From an uncultured Acetobacterium sp. (lineage in GTDB: Bacteria; Bacillota; Clostridia; Eubacteriales; Eubacteriaceae): 64,000 bases of DNA. The stretch covers positions 1,572,736-1,636,735 of the forward strand of contig NZ_OY760905.1 in NCBI RefSeq assembly GCF_963664135.1, in the 5' to 3' direction. Each line of letters begins with the position of its first letter. Positions within the stretch are counted from its first letter, which is position 1. Position numbers and translations under genes: made by a program. Below the pieces are notes generated by a model. It saw nothing but the letters and a program-made list of their open reading frames with translations. It was not told where the DNA came from and did no database searches. Shown here one piece after another: positions 16,911 to 24,623 of the stretch.

Positions 16911-17879
16911 TTATTTAAGATATTTTGTAATCTTTTGATTTCCCGCCATCATTTGCCAACCGAAGATAATTCCGGCCTGATAGTAGAGTTGACAATTTGC
17001 GCTGGCTGAAATGAATTGATCGAGCATTTGTTTATTGGCAAAAACATCGTGAAAATAGCCCAAATCATCCTGAATCTTCTCGAATTGATCCATCGATTTT
17101 CGGGTCTTCTTATCAAGAATCGATGATAATTGATCAATAACATAGCGGAGTTTTTTGCTTTTTATCCGCACCTTATGTACTTCGCGCTGCTGCTTGACAT
17201 CGAGATTTTTCATACTTTTTTTTATTTTTTTTAACCAAATGTCAATATGATTTTTAGCGTAAGCTTTTATCGAAATATTAAGATCTGGAGAGCCCTCTAC
17301 CCAAGGCTGATTAAGCTTCCAAACCAAAATGTCCAATAAGTCCAGGGCAAACTGATCGGTCTGCAAGTTATCGATCAGATTTTTGAATGCTGCTTCTCGT
17401 TTTCCCACTAAATAGCGTTTGATTTCGGCGAACTCACAAATGGGCAGAACGCTATCCCCTTCCATAACGGTAATTTCATCTAAAAGCACATCTAACTGTC
17501 TCACTTCACCAAATAGAAGCCCCAAATTTCGCAAGGTTTCCTGTTGCACGTTGTATTTTTCGGCTTCAAATATCGGCATAAAAAAAGCCAGTATTGCCCG
17601 ATATTTTCTGATCCGCACCCGAACCTGATGAACGCCTTCGGGATCATCGGGATTTTCAAAAAAATAATCGAAAGCATTAATGATTTCATTAAAACCATTT
17701 TTCAGAATGATATCAACCGCAGCGCCCACCTTTTTTTTTGATTTTATATTCAGGTTTGGTTGACTGCTAACAATTTTAACCGATTTTATCGGTGGTATTT
17801 CGGGGAGCAACAAACCCTTCTGATAGCGACCCTGATTTTCCATCAATAGCCGCGAGAGCTTTTCCATCATCATTTCCAT
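16911..17879 (-). CDS. CHAD domain protein
   Basis: 322 residues consisting mostly of a CHAD (conserved histidine alpha-helical) domain. The helical repeats carry the conserved H-x-x-R-V-x-x-R-K type motifs: HQVRVRIRKYRA near residue 90 and HKVRIKSKKLRY near 236. CHAD proteins bind inorganic polyphosphate through these basic histidine/arginine/lysine surfaces. There is no CYTH phosphatase domain in this polypeptide. The gene ends right at the nad promoter and may be a separate transcript. A polyphosphate-granule role is family knowledge, not visible here. Confidence 0.85.
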   Translation of the reverse strand: MEMMMEKLSRLLMENQGRYQKGLLLPEIPPIKSVKIVSSQPNLNIKSKKKVGAAVDIILKNGFNEIINAFDYFFENPDDPEGVHQVRVRIRKYRAILAFFMPIFEAEKYNVQQETLRNLGLLFGEVRQLDVLLDEITVMEGDSVLPICEFAEIKRYLVGKREAAFKNLIDNLQTDQFALDLLDILVWKLNQPWVEGSPDLNISIKAYAKNHIDIWLKKIKKSMKNLDVKQQREVHKVRIKSKKLRYVIDQLSSILDKKTRKSMDQFEKIQDDLGYFHDVFANKQMLDQFISASANCQLYYQAGIIFGWQMMAGNQKITKYLK

Positions 17880-17969
17880 TTTTACCCGCCTTTCAGATAT
17901 CTTGTGAACATCACTTTTAATCTATATACCCATTAGCATCTTAATACCCACTTGCATTTTAAACCAATC

Positions 17970-18009
17970 AAAAACAGGAAACCAGCGCCATTGCTGATTT
18001 CCTGTTTTT
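17970..18009 (-). terminator. Terminator of the modABC operon
   Basis: AAAAACAGGAAA / TTTCCTGTTTTT, a 12-bp stem with a partly paired CAGC/GCTG loop, about 28 bp beyond the modC stop, ending in T residues on the minus strand. Confidence 0.88.
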
Positions 18010-18036
18010 AATGATGAGACAGTATGGTGGCTTAAA

Positions 18037-19110
18037 TTATTGATTCACAAAGAAAACATAGTTCGGATTGATATAAATGACAAATGGTTCCGAGAGGTCA
18101 TATAAATGATTCCGTTCTTCCCGGCTGATCTCACATTGAATATGGAAATCATCCAGACTTTTAGGCTTAGATCCTATTTTTAAATACAGCGACGTCCGGA
18201 ATGGACCGTCGCTTTCATCGGCAATCCAGACCTTGAAACAGTTCTCTTCCGGGCAATCCTGCTCATTGATAAGTTTGACCTGATTCGCTCGAATTCCCAT
18301 GAATCCGGTATTGTGTTCAATCTTCATTTCGGTTCGCAGGGTTATCCCCCACTCCGCTACATCCAATTGATTATCAGAAATCCGCATGGCTTTGACGATG
18401 TTTTTACAACCAGTTATTTTGGCTGTTTCCAGCGATCCCGGCGATTTAAAAATGGCATCTTTCTGTCCGAAAACTTCAAGCTTCCCGGTGTTGAAAACGG
18501 CAATATAATCAGATAAGCGATAGGCTTCCTCACGATTATGGGTTACAAAAAGAGTCAAACCCTGGTATTCTTTTAGTGATTCTGACATTTCTTTCATCAT
18601 ATGATTGCGGAGATGCACATCCAATGCTGAAAATGGTTCATCCAATAATAAAATATCTGGTTCAACCGCCACCGCCCTGGCCAGTGCCACCCGTTGCTGC
18701 TGTCCTCCGGATATTTGGGTGGGATAGCGTTTGCCAATATCACCCAGATGGTATTTTTCAAGAAGAGCCGTGACGCGATTCTTTTTCTCAGGTTTAGGCA
18801 GCTTGTCGAGCCCAAAAGCAATATTTTCTTCAATGGTCATATTGGGGAAAAGGGCATAGTTCTGAAAAAGGAATCCGACCTTTCTGTCCCTCATGGAAAG
18901 ATTGATTTTTTTCTCTGAATCGAAGAATGTTTTGCCATTGATGATAATTTTTCCTTCATCCGGCTTCACCAATCCGGCGATGCATCGCAGTAACATGCTT
19001 TTTCCTGAACCGGAAGCGCCCAGTATACCAATGATCTCTTCCTGCGATTGAAGCTTCACATCCAGCTGAAAGCCGTTAAACTTCTTTTTTACATCAACAA
19101 AAAATTCCAT
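18037..19110 (-). CDS. modC: Molybdate ABC transporter ATP-binding protein
   Basis: 357-residue ATPase of the molybdate importer. Walker A GASGSGKS (about 33), signature ISGGQQQRVALARA (about 127), Walker B ILLLDEPFSALD and a C-terminal regulatory region of about 120 residues, probably TOBE/MOP-like but divergent. I use the ATG at 19110, which has GGAGG eight bases upstream. A TTG five codons earlier is part of that ribosome site. It follows modB by four bases. Confidence 0.92.
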   Translation of the reverse strand: MEFFVDVKKKFNGFQLDVKLQSQEEIIGILGASGSGKSMLLRCIAGLVKPDEGKIIINGKTFFDSEKKINLSMRDRKVGFLFQNYALFPNMTIEENIAFGLDKLPKPEKKNRVTALLEKYHLGDIGKRYPTQISGGQQQRVALARAVAVEPDILLLDEPFSALDVHLRNHMMKEMSESLKEYQGLTLFVTHNREEAYRLSDYIAVFNTGKLEVFGQKDAIFKSPGSLETAKITGCKNIVKAMRISDNQLDVAEWGITLRTEMKIEHNTGFMGIRANQVKLINEQDCPEENCFKVWIADESDGPFRTSLYLKIGSKPKSLDDFHIQCEISREERNHLYDLSEPFVIYINPNYVFFVNQ

Positions 19111-19114
19111 CTGA

Positions 19115-19807
19115 TCATCCTCCAACCCCCTGCCGCTCTTTCTTTTTATAGCTTTCCCAATAGTTGTTAATCACTAATACCGATAATGAGATGACAAAAA
19201 TAATCAGTACCCAGATCAGGGCGACCTGCATTTCTCCACTCGAGGTGGCAAAATAGATGGCAATGGGGATGGTTTCGGTTTTTCCCGGGATACTCCCGGC
19301 AACCATCAGGGTCGCTCCAAATTCGCCTAGACTTCTGGCAAAAGTTAAAGCCGTTGCGGCAGCAATTCCCGGTCTCGCAACAGGTACCGCGACTCGCCAA
19401 AAGACCTTCCATTCAGAAGCTCCCAGGGTTCTTGCGGCACTTAGAACGTTGGGGTCAACTTGTTCAAACGCACCCATGGAAGTTTTATACATCAATGGAA
19501 ACGCCACAACAATTGCGGCCAGAACAGCCGCATACCATGAAAAAATAATATTTACCCCGAAGATCTCCAGGAAATTTCCAATCGGACCATTTTTGCCAAC
19601 CAATAATAATATTCCAAAGCCGACTACCGTTGGTGGCAAAACAAGGGGGAGTGTTAGAATACCATCAATTAAGCCCTTCCATTTTCCTTTATAGTTGGTC
19701 AGCAACCAGGCGATGGATAATCCCAGAAAAAAATTGATGACTGTCGCGATCAAGGTAACCTTGATGGAAATCCATGCCGGTGAAAAGTCAAAATTGATAA
19801 TAATCAC
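19115..19807 (-). CDS. modB: Molybdate ABC transporter permease
   Basis: About 230-residue permease with five or six membrane segments. The conserved LTLPLVLPPTVVGFGILLL and the coupling loop AARTLGASEWKVFWRVAVP (about 123-141) with TFARSLGEFGATLMVAG are diagnostic of ModB/CysT-type permeases. The start is ambiguous: the frame opens with GTG at 19807, but this GTG abuts the Shine-Dalgarno GGGAG. ATT codons just downstream are at a better distance. It lies 38 bp after modA. Confidence 0.92.
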   Translation of the reverse strand: MIIINFDFSPAWISIKVTLIATVINFFLGLSIAWLLTNYKGKWKGLIDGILTLPLVLPPTVVGFGILLLVGKNGPIGNFLEIFGVNIIFSWYAAVLAAIVVAFPLMYKTSMGAFEQVDPNVLSAARTLGASEWKVFWRVAVPVARPGIAAATALTFARSLGEFGATLMVAGSIPGKTETIPIAIYFATSSGEMQVALIWVLIIFVISLSVLVINNYWESYKKKERQGVGG

Positions 19808-19845
19808 TCCCTTCTTTTATTATTTTTTTCGATCGTTACTCATTA

Positions 19846-20640
19846 TTATAGTGTAGTAAATCCGTATTTAACAAAGATAGCTTTGGCTGCATCGCTGCTT
19901 AAGAAGTCCACAAACGCCTTTGCCGGGTCCTGATTGGTACTTGCTTTAATGACAGCAGCCGGGTAAACAATCGGTTTATGTGAAGCCGCTGGGGCGGTAG
20001 CCACAACTTTTACACCGCTTGAAGCTTTTGCATCAGTTGAGTATACTACACCAGCACTAACATTGCCAGTTTCTACCCAACTTAGCACTTCTTTTACATC
20101 TTTACCATAGACAAGCTTAGCTGTAATTTGATCCATCACGTTATAATAAGTAAACACGTCTACCGCATATTGACCAGCAGGCACCGTTGTTGGTTCGCCA
20201 ATCCCAATATTAGCGATGGCAGGATCCACAACCTGAGCAAAATCATTAATGGTGGTGGCTGAATCTTTAGGCACTACCAAAACCACTTCATTTCCAAGGA
20301 TGTTTTTTATTGTATCATCATTTAATAACGACGCATCTTTTAATGTTGTCATATCTTTGGTTGACGCTGACATAAATACATCAACTGCTGCACCTTGCTG
20401 AATTTGCTGAGCAAGTGATCCCGATGAACCAAAGTTGAGGGTTAAAGTAGTATTTGGCTCCTCTTTTAAATACAAGGTCTGAATTTCTGCCATGGCATCT
20501 TTCAAACTTGCTGCCGCTGAAATAGTTAATGCTACCGGTTCCGACTTGGTTTCTTCCTTAGCGGTTGACTGACAACCGGCCAGGGCAAAGACCATTGACA
20601 ACAATGCAACCAATACAATTCCTCTTTTAAACAATTTCAT
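19846..20640 (-). CDS. modA: Molybdate-binding lipoprotein
   Basis: 264-residue periplasmic-type binding protein anchored as a lipoprotein; the lipobox LAGC has its acceptor cysteine at residue 23. The mature part shows the ModA signatures ISAAASLKDAM (about 41-51) and NFGSSGSLAQQIQQGA (about 70-85), which include oxyanion-binding serines. It is the first gene of modABC, behind a well-formed promoter and dyad at 20666-20723. The ATG has AAAGGAG upstream. Tungstate transport cannot be excluded. Confidence 0.94.
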   Translation of the reverse strand: MKLFKRGIVLVALLSMVFALAGCQSTAKEETKSEPVALTISAAASLKDAMAEIQTLYLKEEPNTTLTLNFGSSGSLAQQIQQGAAVDVFMSASTKDMTTLKDASLLNDDTIKNILGNEVVLVVPKDSATTINDFAQVVDPAIANIGIGEPTTVPAGQYAVDVFTYYNVMDQITAKLVYGKDVKEVLSWVETGNVSAGVVYSTDAKASSGVKVVATAPAASHKPIVYPAAVIKASTNQDPAKAFVDFLSSDAAKAIFVKYGFTTL

Positions 20641-20665
20641 TTCTTTTCTCCTTTTACTTTTTTAG

Positions 20666-20723
20666 TTATGTTTTGTTGTGTTTAACTGTTTTTCATTATA
20701 CAAAACATAAGTACCAAAGTCAA
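20666..20723 (-). promoter_or_regulatory. modA promoter with long-spaced inverted repeat
   Basis: Minus strand: -35 TTGACT (20723-20718), 17 bp, -10 TATAAT (20700-20695). Arms TTATGTTTTGT (20666-20676) and ACAAAACATAA (20700-20710) are a perfect 11-bp inverted repeat with 23 bp between them, bracketing the start region. It is a likely operator for one of the two neighbouring HTH regulators. Confidence 0.75.
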
Positions 20724-20808
20724 TTGATGAAATGTTTTAATTTTGTACATTTCCTCGATACATTTAAGCAAAATCACTGAATATAATAGAAAACTCTGTT
20801 TTATCTCT

Positions 20809-20850
20809 TTGATATTCAGTGATTCTTGTATATAATAGAAACAAGAATCA
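20809..20850 (+). promoter_or_regulatory. Promoter and operator dyad of the HTH-TOBE regulator
   Basis: TTGATA (20809-20814), 16 bp, TATAAT (20831-20836). The -10 box lies between perfect 10-bp arms TGATTCTTGT (20820-20829) and ACAAGAATCA (20841-20850). The arrangement suggests autorepression. The arms resemble those at modA only in the TTGT/ACAA core. Confidence 0.7.
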
Positions 20851-20866
20851 AAAGGAGGCAATCATA

Positions 20867-21388
20867 ATGAATGACGAACTTTTATATACCCCTGAAGAAA
20901 TTAGTCAAAAACTTAAAATAACTAAAAACACCGTTTATGAAATGATCAAACGAGGGGATCTTGATGCCCATCGACTTGGTAAACATCTGCGTATTTCCCA
21001 ATCTCAGTTTGAAACCTATTTATTAAAATCTAAGGGCTCTGCCAATCAGTATCAAGGCATTGTTTTGTTAGAAAATGATGAGAAATTTGTCCAGGTTAAT
21101 GATGTCAAAATTCATGTTCACACCGACTTGACCGGAGAAGTAAAACTCTCGATTCGGCCTGAGGATATCATCCTCAGTCTTGAACCCTTTACCAGCAGCG
21201 CCCGAAATATCTTTAAGGGTACCGTTGCTGATCTCGTCTCAAGCGACGATGGCGTTAAGGTCATTTTAGACATTGGCATTCCCATGATGTCGCTTATTAC
21301 CGAGAAATCCTTGGAGAATATGAACATCAGCAAAGGTTGTGATCTTTACGCTGTTTTTAAAACCATGTCCATTAATGTTTATAAATAA
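20867..21388 (+). CDS. Molybdate-responsive regulator: excisionase-type HTH plus TOBE/MOP domain
   Basis: 173 residues. An N-terminal excisionase/MerR-like HTH (about 5-55, TPEEISQKLKITKNTVYEMI) is followed by a TOBE/MOP-type domain of the kind that binds molybdate in ModE and ModC (about 95-173, IRPEDIILSLEP and NIFKGTVADLV). The ATG at 20867 has AAAGGAGG nine bases upstream; an upstream ATA/ATT opening is not used. The gene is divergent from modABC and probably regulates it in response to molybdate. This HTH-MOP architecture differs from ModE, whose HTH is a LysR-type winged helix. Confidence 0.85.
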   Translation: MNDELLYTPEEISQKLKITKNTVYEMIKRGDLDAHRLGKHLRISQSQFETYLLKSKGSANQYQGIVLLENDEKFVQVNDVKIHVHTDLTGEVKLSIRPEDIILSLEPFTSSARNIFKGTVADLVSSDDGVKVILDIGIPMMSLITEKSLENMNISKGCDLYAVFKTMSINVYK

Positions 21389-21426
21389 AATCTAAGGGAA
21401 TCATGAACACGACGTCTCATCTTGAC

Positions 21427-21467
21427 CCGTTACATAACGTTTCGAAGCGTTGTGTAACGGTTTTTTT
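21427..21467 (+). terminator. Terminator after the HTH-TOBE regulator
   Basis: CCGTTACA...TGTAACGG extended by paired AACG/CGTT gives a stem of about 13 bp followed by seven T residues. Confidence 0.92.
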
Positions 21468-21530
21468 GTTTCTTTTTCACTTATTATAATTACTTTTATC
21501 CTGTTTGTCAATGGATACTAGTATTTAAAA

Positions 21531-21559
21531 TTGTCAAACGTAATGAAACGTGTTATAAT
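21531..21559 (+). promoter_or_regulatory. Promoter of the HTH-PBP regulator with AAACGT repeats
   Basis: TTGTCA (21531-21536), 17 bp, TATAAT (21554-21559). The spacer holds two direct AAACGT copies (21536-21541 and 21546-21551) exactly 10 bp apart, one helical turn, a plausible operator. Confidence 0.65.
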
Positions 21560-21592
21560 TGTTTTAATAATGATTAAATACTGGAGATAATT

Positions 21593-22546
21593 ATGGAAAA
21601 TAATACCGCTTTAACTGCTCAAGATGTTGCAGATATATTGAAGATCGCCAAAAACACGGTTTATGAGTTGATTAAACGGGGCGAATTGAATTCCTATAAG
21701 GTTGGCCGAAAGGTTCGCTTTACGCTCAGTGATGTGGAAGAATACATCGCCCGCTCCAAATGTATTCAAAAACCCCTGTCTGGCGAATTAATTCAGCCTA
21801 CTCCCCAGCCTCAAGTTACACCAAATTCCATGCTCTCGGGGAGTGATTTTATTATCTGTGGTCAGGATTTAATGCTGGATGTTTTATCCAGTCATATCGA
21901 AAAACAAGCGCCCGGAACCCGTACCCTCCGCTCATATATTGGTAGTTACAACAGTTTGGTAGCCTTGTATCAAGGCCATGTTCAGGTTGCCACCGCTCAT
22001 CTTTGGGATGGTGACACCGGAGCCTATAACATCCCCTTTGTCCGACGACTGCTCCCGGGAATTCCAACTGTAATCATTCATCTAACCTGCCGGATTCAGG
22101 GTTTTTACGTAGCTAAGGGTAATCCTAAAAACATTCACACGATCGCGGATTTAGCCCAACCGGGTCTCACCATGATCAACCGGGAAAAAGGCTCTGGATC
22201 CCGGATCCTCTTGGACGAACACCTGCGTTTACTGGGCATTAACGGTAATTTGATTAACGGTTATCACCGGGAGAGCCAGTCCCATTTTGCCGTTGCCAGC
22301 ACCGTTGGCCGAGGCGGTGCTGATGTTGCAGTAGGTCAAGAAAAAGTGGCCAATCAGATTAAAGGGATTGAATTTATTCCGCTTCAAAAAGAACGCTATG
22401 AATTAGTCGTTAAAAAGGAAGATTTTGCTTCTGCACCGATTCAGGCTATTCTTGAAATTCTCCACTCGGAAGAATTCCGGCTGGAGTTTGAAGGAATCGA
22501 AGGCTATGAGATTGCCGAAATGGGAACTATTATCGCTGAAATATAA
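21593..22546 (+). CDS. Regulator with excisionase-type HTH fused to a PBP-like ligand domain (COG1910)
   Basis: 317 residues. The N-terminal HTH (about 6-55, TAQDVADILKIAKNTVYELI) is clearly paralogous to that of the gene at 20867. After a Pro/Gln linker comes a periplasmic-binding-protein-like domain (about 85-317) with GSGSRILLDEHL and GRGGADVAVG. This matches the family whose members pair an HTH with a molybdate/tungstate-type oxyanion-binding domain, although the ligand is inferred from context. The polypeptide has no signal peptide, so the domain senses in the cytoplasm. It ends at a bidirectional terminator shared with dxs. Confidence 0.85.
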   Translation: MENNTALTAQDVADILKIAKNTVYELIKRGELNSYKVGRKVRFTLSDVEEYIARSKCIQKPLSGELIQPTPQPQVTPNSMLSGSDFIICGQDLMLDVLSSHIEKQAPGTRTLRSYIGSYNSLVALYQGHVQVATAHLWDGDTGAYNIPFVRRLLPGIPTVIIHLTCRIQGFYVAKGNPKNIHTIADLAQPGLTMINREKGSGSRILLDEHLRLLGINGNLINGYHRESQSHFAVASTVGRGGADVAVGQEKVANQIKGIEFIPLQKERYELVVKKEDFASAPIQAILEILHSEEFRLEFEGIEGYEIAEMGTIIAEI

Positions 22547-22571
22547 AAAAACGGCATATGCCGTTTTTTTT
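22545..22571. terminator. Bidirectional terminator between the HTH-PBP regulator and dxs
   Basis: AAAAAACGGCAT / ATGCCGTTTTTT is a perfect palindrome with A-runs and T-runs on both sides, between convergent genes. Confidence 0.9.
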
Positions 22572-24483
22572 ACGCATCACCGAGAAATCCGGTAATCTGA
22601 GTTGCTATCTGATCTGGTAAAAATCCACAATAGTCATATAACGAAGTTATATCGCCTTGCTCCATTAAGGGATTTTCAATGGCGTGAATTCGTAACTTTA
22701 CAGGCATCATAGCATCATTCTGAGCGAATGCTGCCGCCAGTTTTTCGCCAATCCCGCCACTTCTGATGCCTTCTTCCAGAATATAAATTAGCTTGGGTTC
22801 ACCAACCAGGGCAATAATCTGTTCACCATCAAAGGGATAAACCTTTACCAGTTTAATTAACCGAACCGGGTGCTGTTTTTTTATTAACTGAATGGCTTCG
22901 TAAGCATTACTGGTAACTCTACCATAGGTTATGATCACAACTTCAGGTTTGACCGGCTCCATTTGCTGATGTTTATCATTTGAAAAGTCCTGATAACTCA
23001 AACCGTCACAATCGGTAAAGCCGCTGCGATCGTATTGCTGCTGGGCTCCTTTGGGATAGCGAATCACCGTCAGATTTTGATCGATAAAGGCCTGATTAAA
23101 ACGTGTTCTCATTTCATCATACGTTTCCGGGCTGAAGATTTCAATTCCCGGAATCGATGATAAATAGGTACAATCATAAATCCCCTGATGGGTAATCCCA
23201 TCGCCGGGCACCAGTCCACAGCGATCCAACGCCATGATCAGCGGCAGTTTCTGGATGGCGGCATCATGGATCAACTGATCATAAACCCGCTGAACAAAGG
23301 TTGAATAGATGGCACATACCGGGGTTTTGCCATTGGCCGAAAGCCCGGTTCCAAAGGTGACGGCATGTTCTTCGGCAATGCCCACATCATAAAAACGTTT
23401 CGGATGAACTTGACTGAACCGATCCAATCCGGTTCCTCCGGTCATGGCGGCAGTGATTGCACAAACGGACTCATTGGCATTGGCGGCCTCTACCATGATG
23501 TCACCGAACACTGATGAAAAATTAATATCAGTATTATTTTTCTCAATTCCCTTTGTCATGTCAAAGGCACCTGATGAATGGTACATTTCGGGATGTTCTT
23601 CTGCCAGTTGGTAGCCTTTTCCTTTGACAGTATGGACATGAACCAGACAGCAATTACGCTTGCTTTTAGCTTCACTCAGTACTGATTCCAGTTTTTTAAG
23701 ATCGCATCCATCCACCGGCCCCAGATAATCCAGCCCCAGATGTTCAAAAAAGTTTTCGGAGACCAATCTTTTTTTTACATGCTTTTTAATGCTTCTGGTT
23801 CCCTCAATCAGGCCATCCCCAATTAAGGGGATTTTGTGTAAAAAGGACTGGGTATGATGTTTTAAGTTAAAATAATTCTGACTGTTTCTTATTTTTGATA
23901 GGTGATTAGACAGACCGCCAACATTTTCAGAAATAGACATTTCATTATCATTTAGCAGAATAATCAGTCTTAAATCCTTGCGGGTACAATTATTTAAGGC
24001 TTCATAAATCATTCCGTTGGTAAACGAACCATCGCCCACAACAGCAATTACGTAATTTTCCTTACCATCCAGTTGATTGGCCATGGCCAGACCCAGAGCA
24101 GCTGAAATAGATGTTCCGCTGTGGCCAGCCCCAAAAGCATCCCGATCACTCTCTTTACGATTGGTAAAACCGGAGATCCCGTTCCACTGGCGAAGGGTTG
24201 AGAATTCATGCTGTCTTCCAGTTACCAGCTTGTGAGCATAGCATTGATGCCCCACATCAAAAACGATCTGATCATCCGGGTTGTTAAAGACCCGATGGAT
24301 TGCCAGGGTTGTTTCAACAATACCAAGATTCGAAGCCAGATGTCCCCCATTTTTTGATACCGTTTCTAAAATTTTATTGCGAATTTCCCCGGCAAGCTCA
24401 CTAAGATCACTGTATGACAGGTCTTTTAAATCCTGGGGGGATAAAACGTTATTTAGTAAAGTCAATTTGAATCCTTTCATCAT
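22570..24483 (-). CDS. dxs: 1-Deoxy-D-xylulose-5-phosphate synthase
   Basis: 637-residue TPP enzyme that condenses pyruvate with glyceraldehyde 3-phosphate, the entry step of the MEP isoprenoid pathway. Signatures: GHQCYAHKLVTGR (about 78-90), the TPP motif GDGSFTNGMIYEALNN (about 152-167), central IAEEHAVTFGTGLS (about 378) and HQGIYDCTYLSSIPG (about 440). The length is typical (about 620). Two adjacent ATG codons at 24483 and 24480 share a GAGG site; either could start. It is apparently monocistronic and ends at a shared terminator. Confidence 0.96.
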   Translation of the reverse strand: MMKGFKLTLLNNVLSPQDLKDLSYSDLSELAGEIRNKILETVSKNGGHLASNLGIVETTLAIHRVFNNPDDQIVFDVGHQCYAHKLVTGRQHEFSTLRQWNGISGFTNRKESDRDAFGAGHSGTSISAALGLAMANQLDGKENYVIAVVGDGSFTNGMIYEALNNCTRKDLRLIILLNDNEMSISENVGGLSNHLSKIRNSQNYFNLKHHTQSFLHKIPLIGDGLIEGTRSIKKHVKKRLVSENFFEHLGLDYLGPVDGCDLKKLESVLSEAKSKRNCCLVHVHTVKGKGYQLAEEHPEMYHSSGAFDMTKGIEKNNTDINFSSVFGDIMVEAANANESVCAITAAMTGGTGLDRFSQVHPKRFYDVGIAEEHAVTFGTGLSANGKTPVCAIYSTFVQRVYDQLIHDAAIQKLPLIMALDRCGLVPGDGITHQGIYDCTYLSSIPGIEIFSPETYDEMRTRFNQAFIDQNLTVIRYPKGAQQQYDRSGFTDCDGLSYQDFSNDKHQQMEPVKPEVVIITYGRVTSNAYEAIQLIKKQHPVRLIKLVKVYPFDGEQIIALVGEPKLIYILEEGIRSGGIGEKLAAAFAQNDAMMPVKLRIHAIENPLMEQGDITSLYDYCGFLPDQIATQITGFLGDA

Positions 24484-24623
24484 TTCTACCTCTTAATTGA
24501 TGCACATAATAAGAGATCATCGAAACCATTGCTCTGAATTCCAGCAATTATTTATTTGTGTAAACCCTTTCAGATGGATCTACGTATGAACTTTTATTAT
24601 ACCATATGAGATTATCTTTTGCT

